Source: Actinomycetes bacterium
GTDB taxonomy: Bacteria; Actinomycetota; Actinomycetes; Actinomycetales; Cellulomonadaceae
Direction: 5' to 3'
NCBI GenBank assembly: GCA_023425905.1
Contig: JAFABT010000140.1
Location: forward strand, 1-6,347
DNA: 6,347 bases
The notes below the pieces were generated by a model, which worked only from the letters and a program-made list of their open reading frames with translations, did not search any database and was not told the DNA's origin. Both the position numbers and the translations under genes were made by a program. This document shows, one piece after another, positions 6,309-6,347 of the stretch; the stretch's first letter is position 1; each line of letters opens with the position of its first letter.

Positions 6309-6347
6309 GTCCTGCAGCAGCACGTCGCGGCCCACCCCGGGGAGATC

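Noticed and set aside
6309..6347. Short palindromes CTGCAG and CCCCGGGG after the permease gene
   Set aside because: They are too short and too close to the window edge to support a terminator or an operator.

Overview
This is a very GC-rich window in which codon third positions are almost always G or C. Together with the protein types this points to a high-GC Gram-positive actinobacterium. A Micrococcales-like genus is a reasonable guess, but the sequence alone does not fix the genus. All five genes lie on the + strand. No tRNA, rRNA, CRISPR array, insertion sequence or phage gene was seen.

Region 1 (1-1926) is a secreted protein whose 5' end lies outside the window. It has the end of a signal peptide, a short Ala/Thr/Gly/Pro linker built partly from tandem hexapeptides, a Cys-containing N-terminal domain common in actinobacterial secreted proteins, and six LGFP-type repeats of about 55 residues. 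Each repeat carries a Cys pair. The C-terminus is strongly basic, as expected for a protein that stays on or near the cell wall.

Region 2 (1994-4076) is a two-component system: a NarL/DesK-type membrane histidine kinase and its NarL/FixJ-type response regulator. The two genes overlap by 8 bases, with the regulator's Shine-Dalgarno inside the kinase gene. The kinase has about six membrane segments and no sizeable extracellular sensor domain, so it probably senses something in or at the membrane.

Region 3 (4077-4215) is a 139-base intergenic stretch. It holds a probable promoter (-10 TAGGCT), an imperfect dyad upstream of it, and a longer inverted repeat between the -10 box and the ribosome binding site. 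Region 4 (4216-6308) is an ABC-2-type exporter of the NatAB/YhaQP kind: an ATPase with a C-terminal DUF4162-like region and a six-helix permease, joined by an ATGA stop/start overlap. The last 39 bases hold no recognisable feature.

The simplest reading is a two-component system that controls the adjacent exporter through the dyads in the 4077-4215 gap, probably in response to envelope or membrane stress. The secreted LGFP protein upstream may be a separate unit. No clearly new system is evident. The least ordinary points are the Cys-paired repeats with growing loops and the two dyads flanking the exporter promoter.
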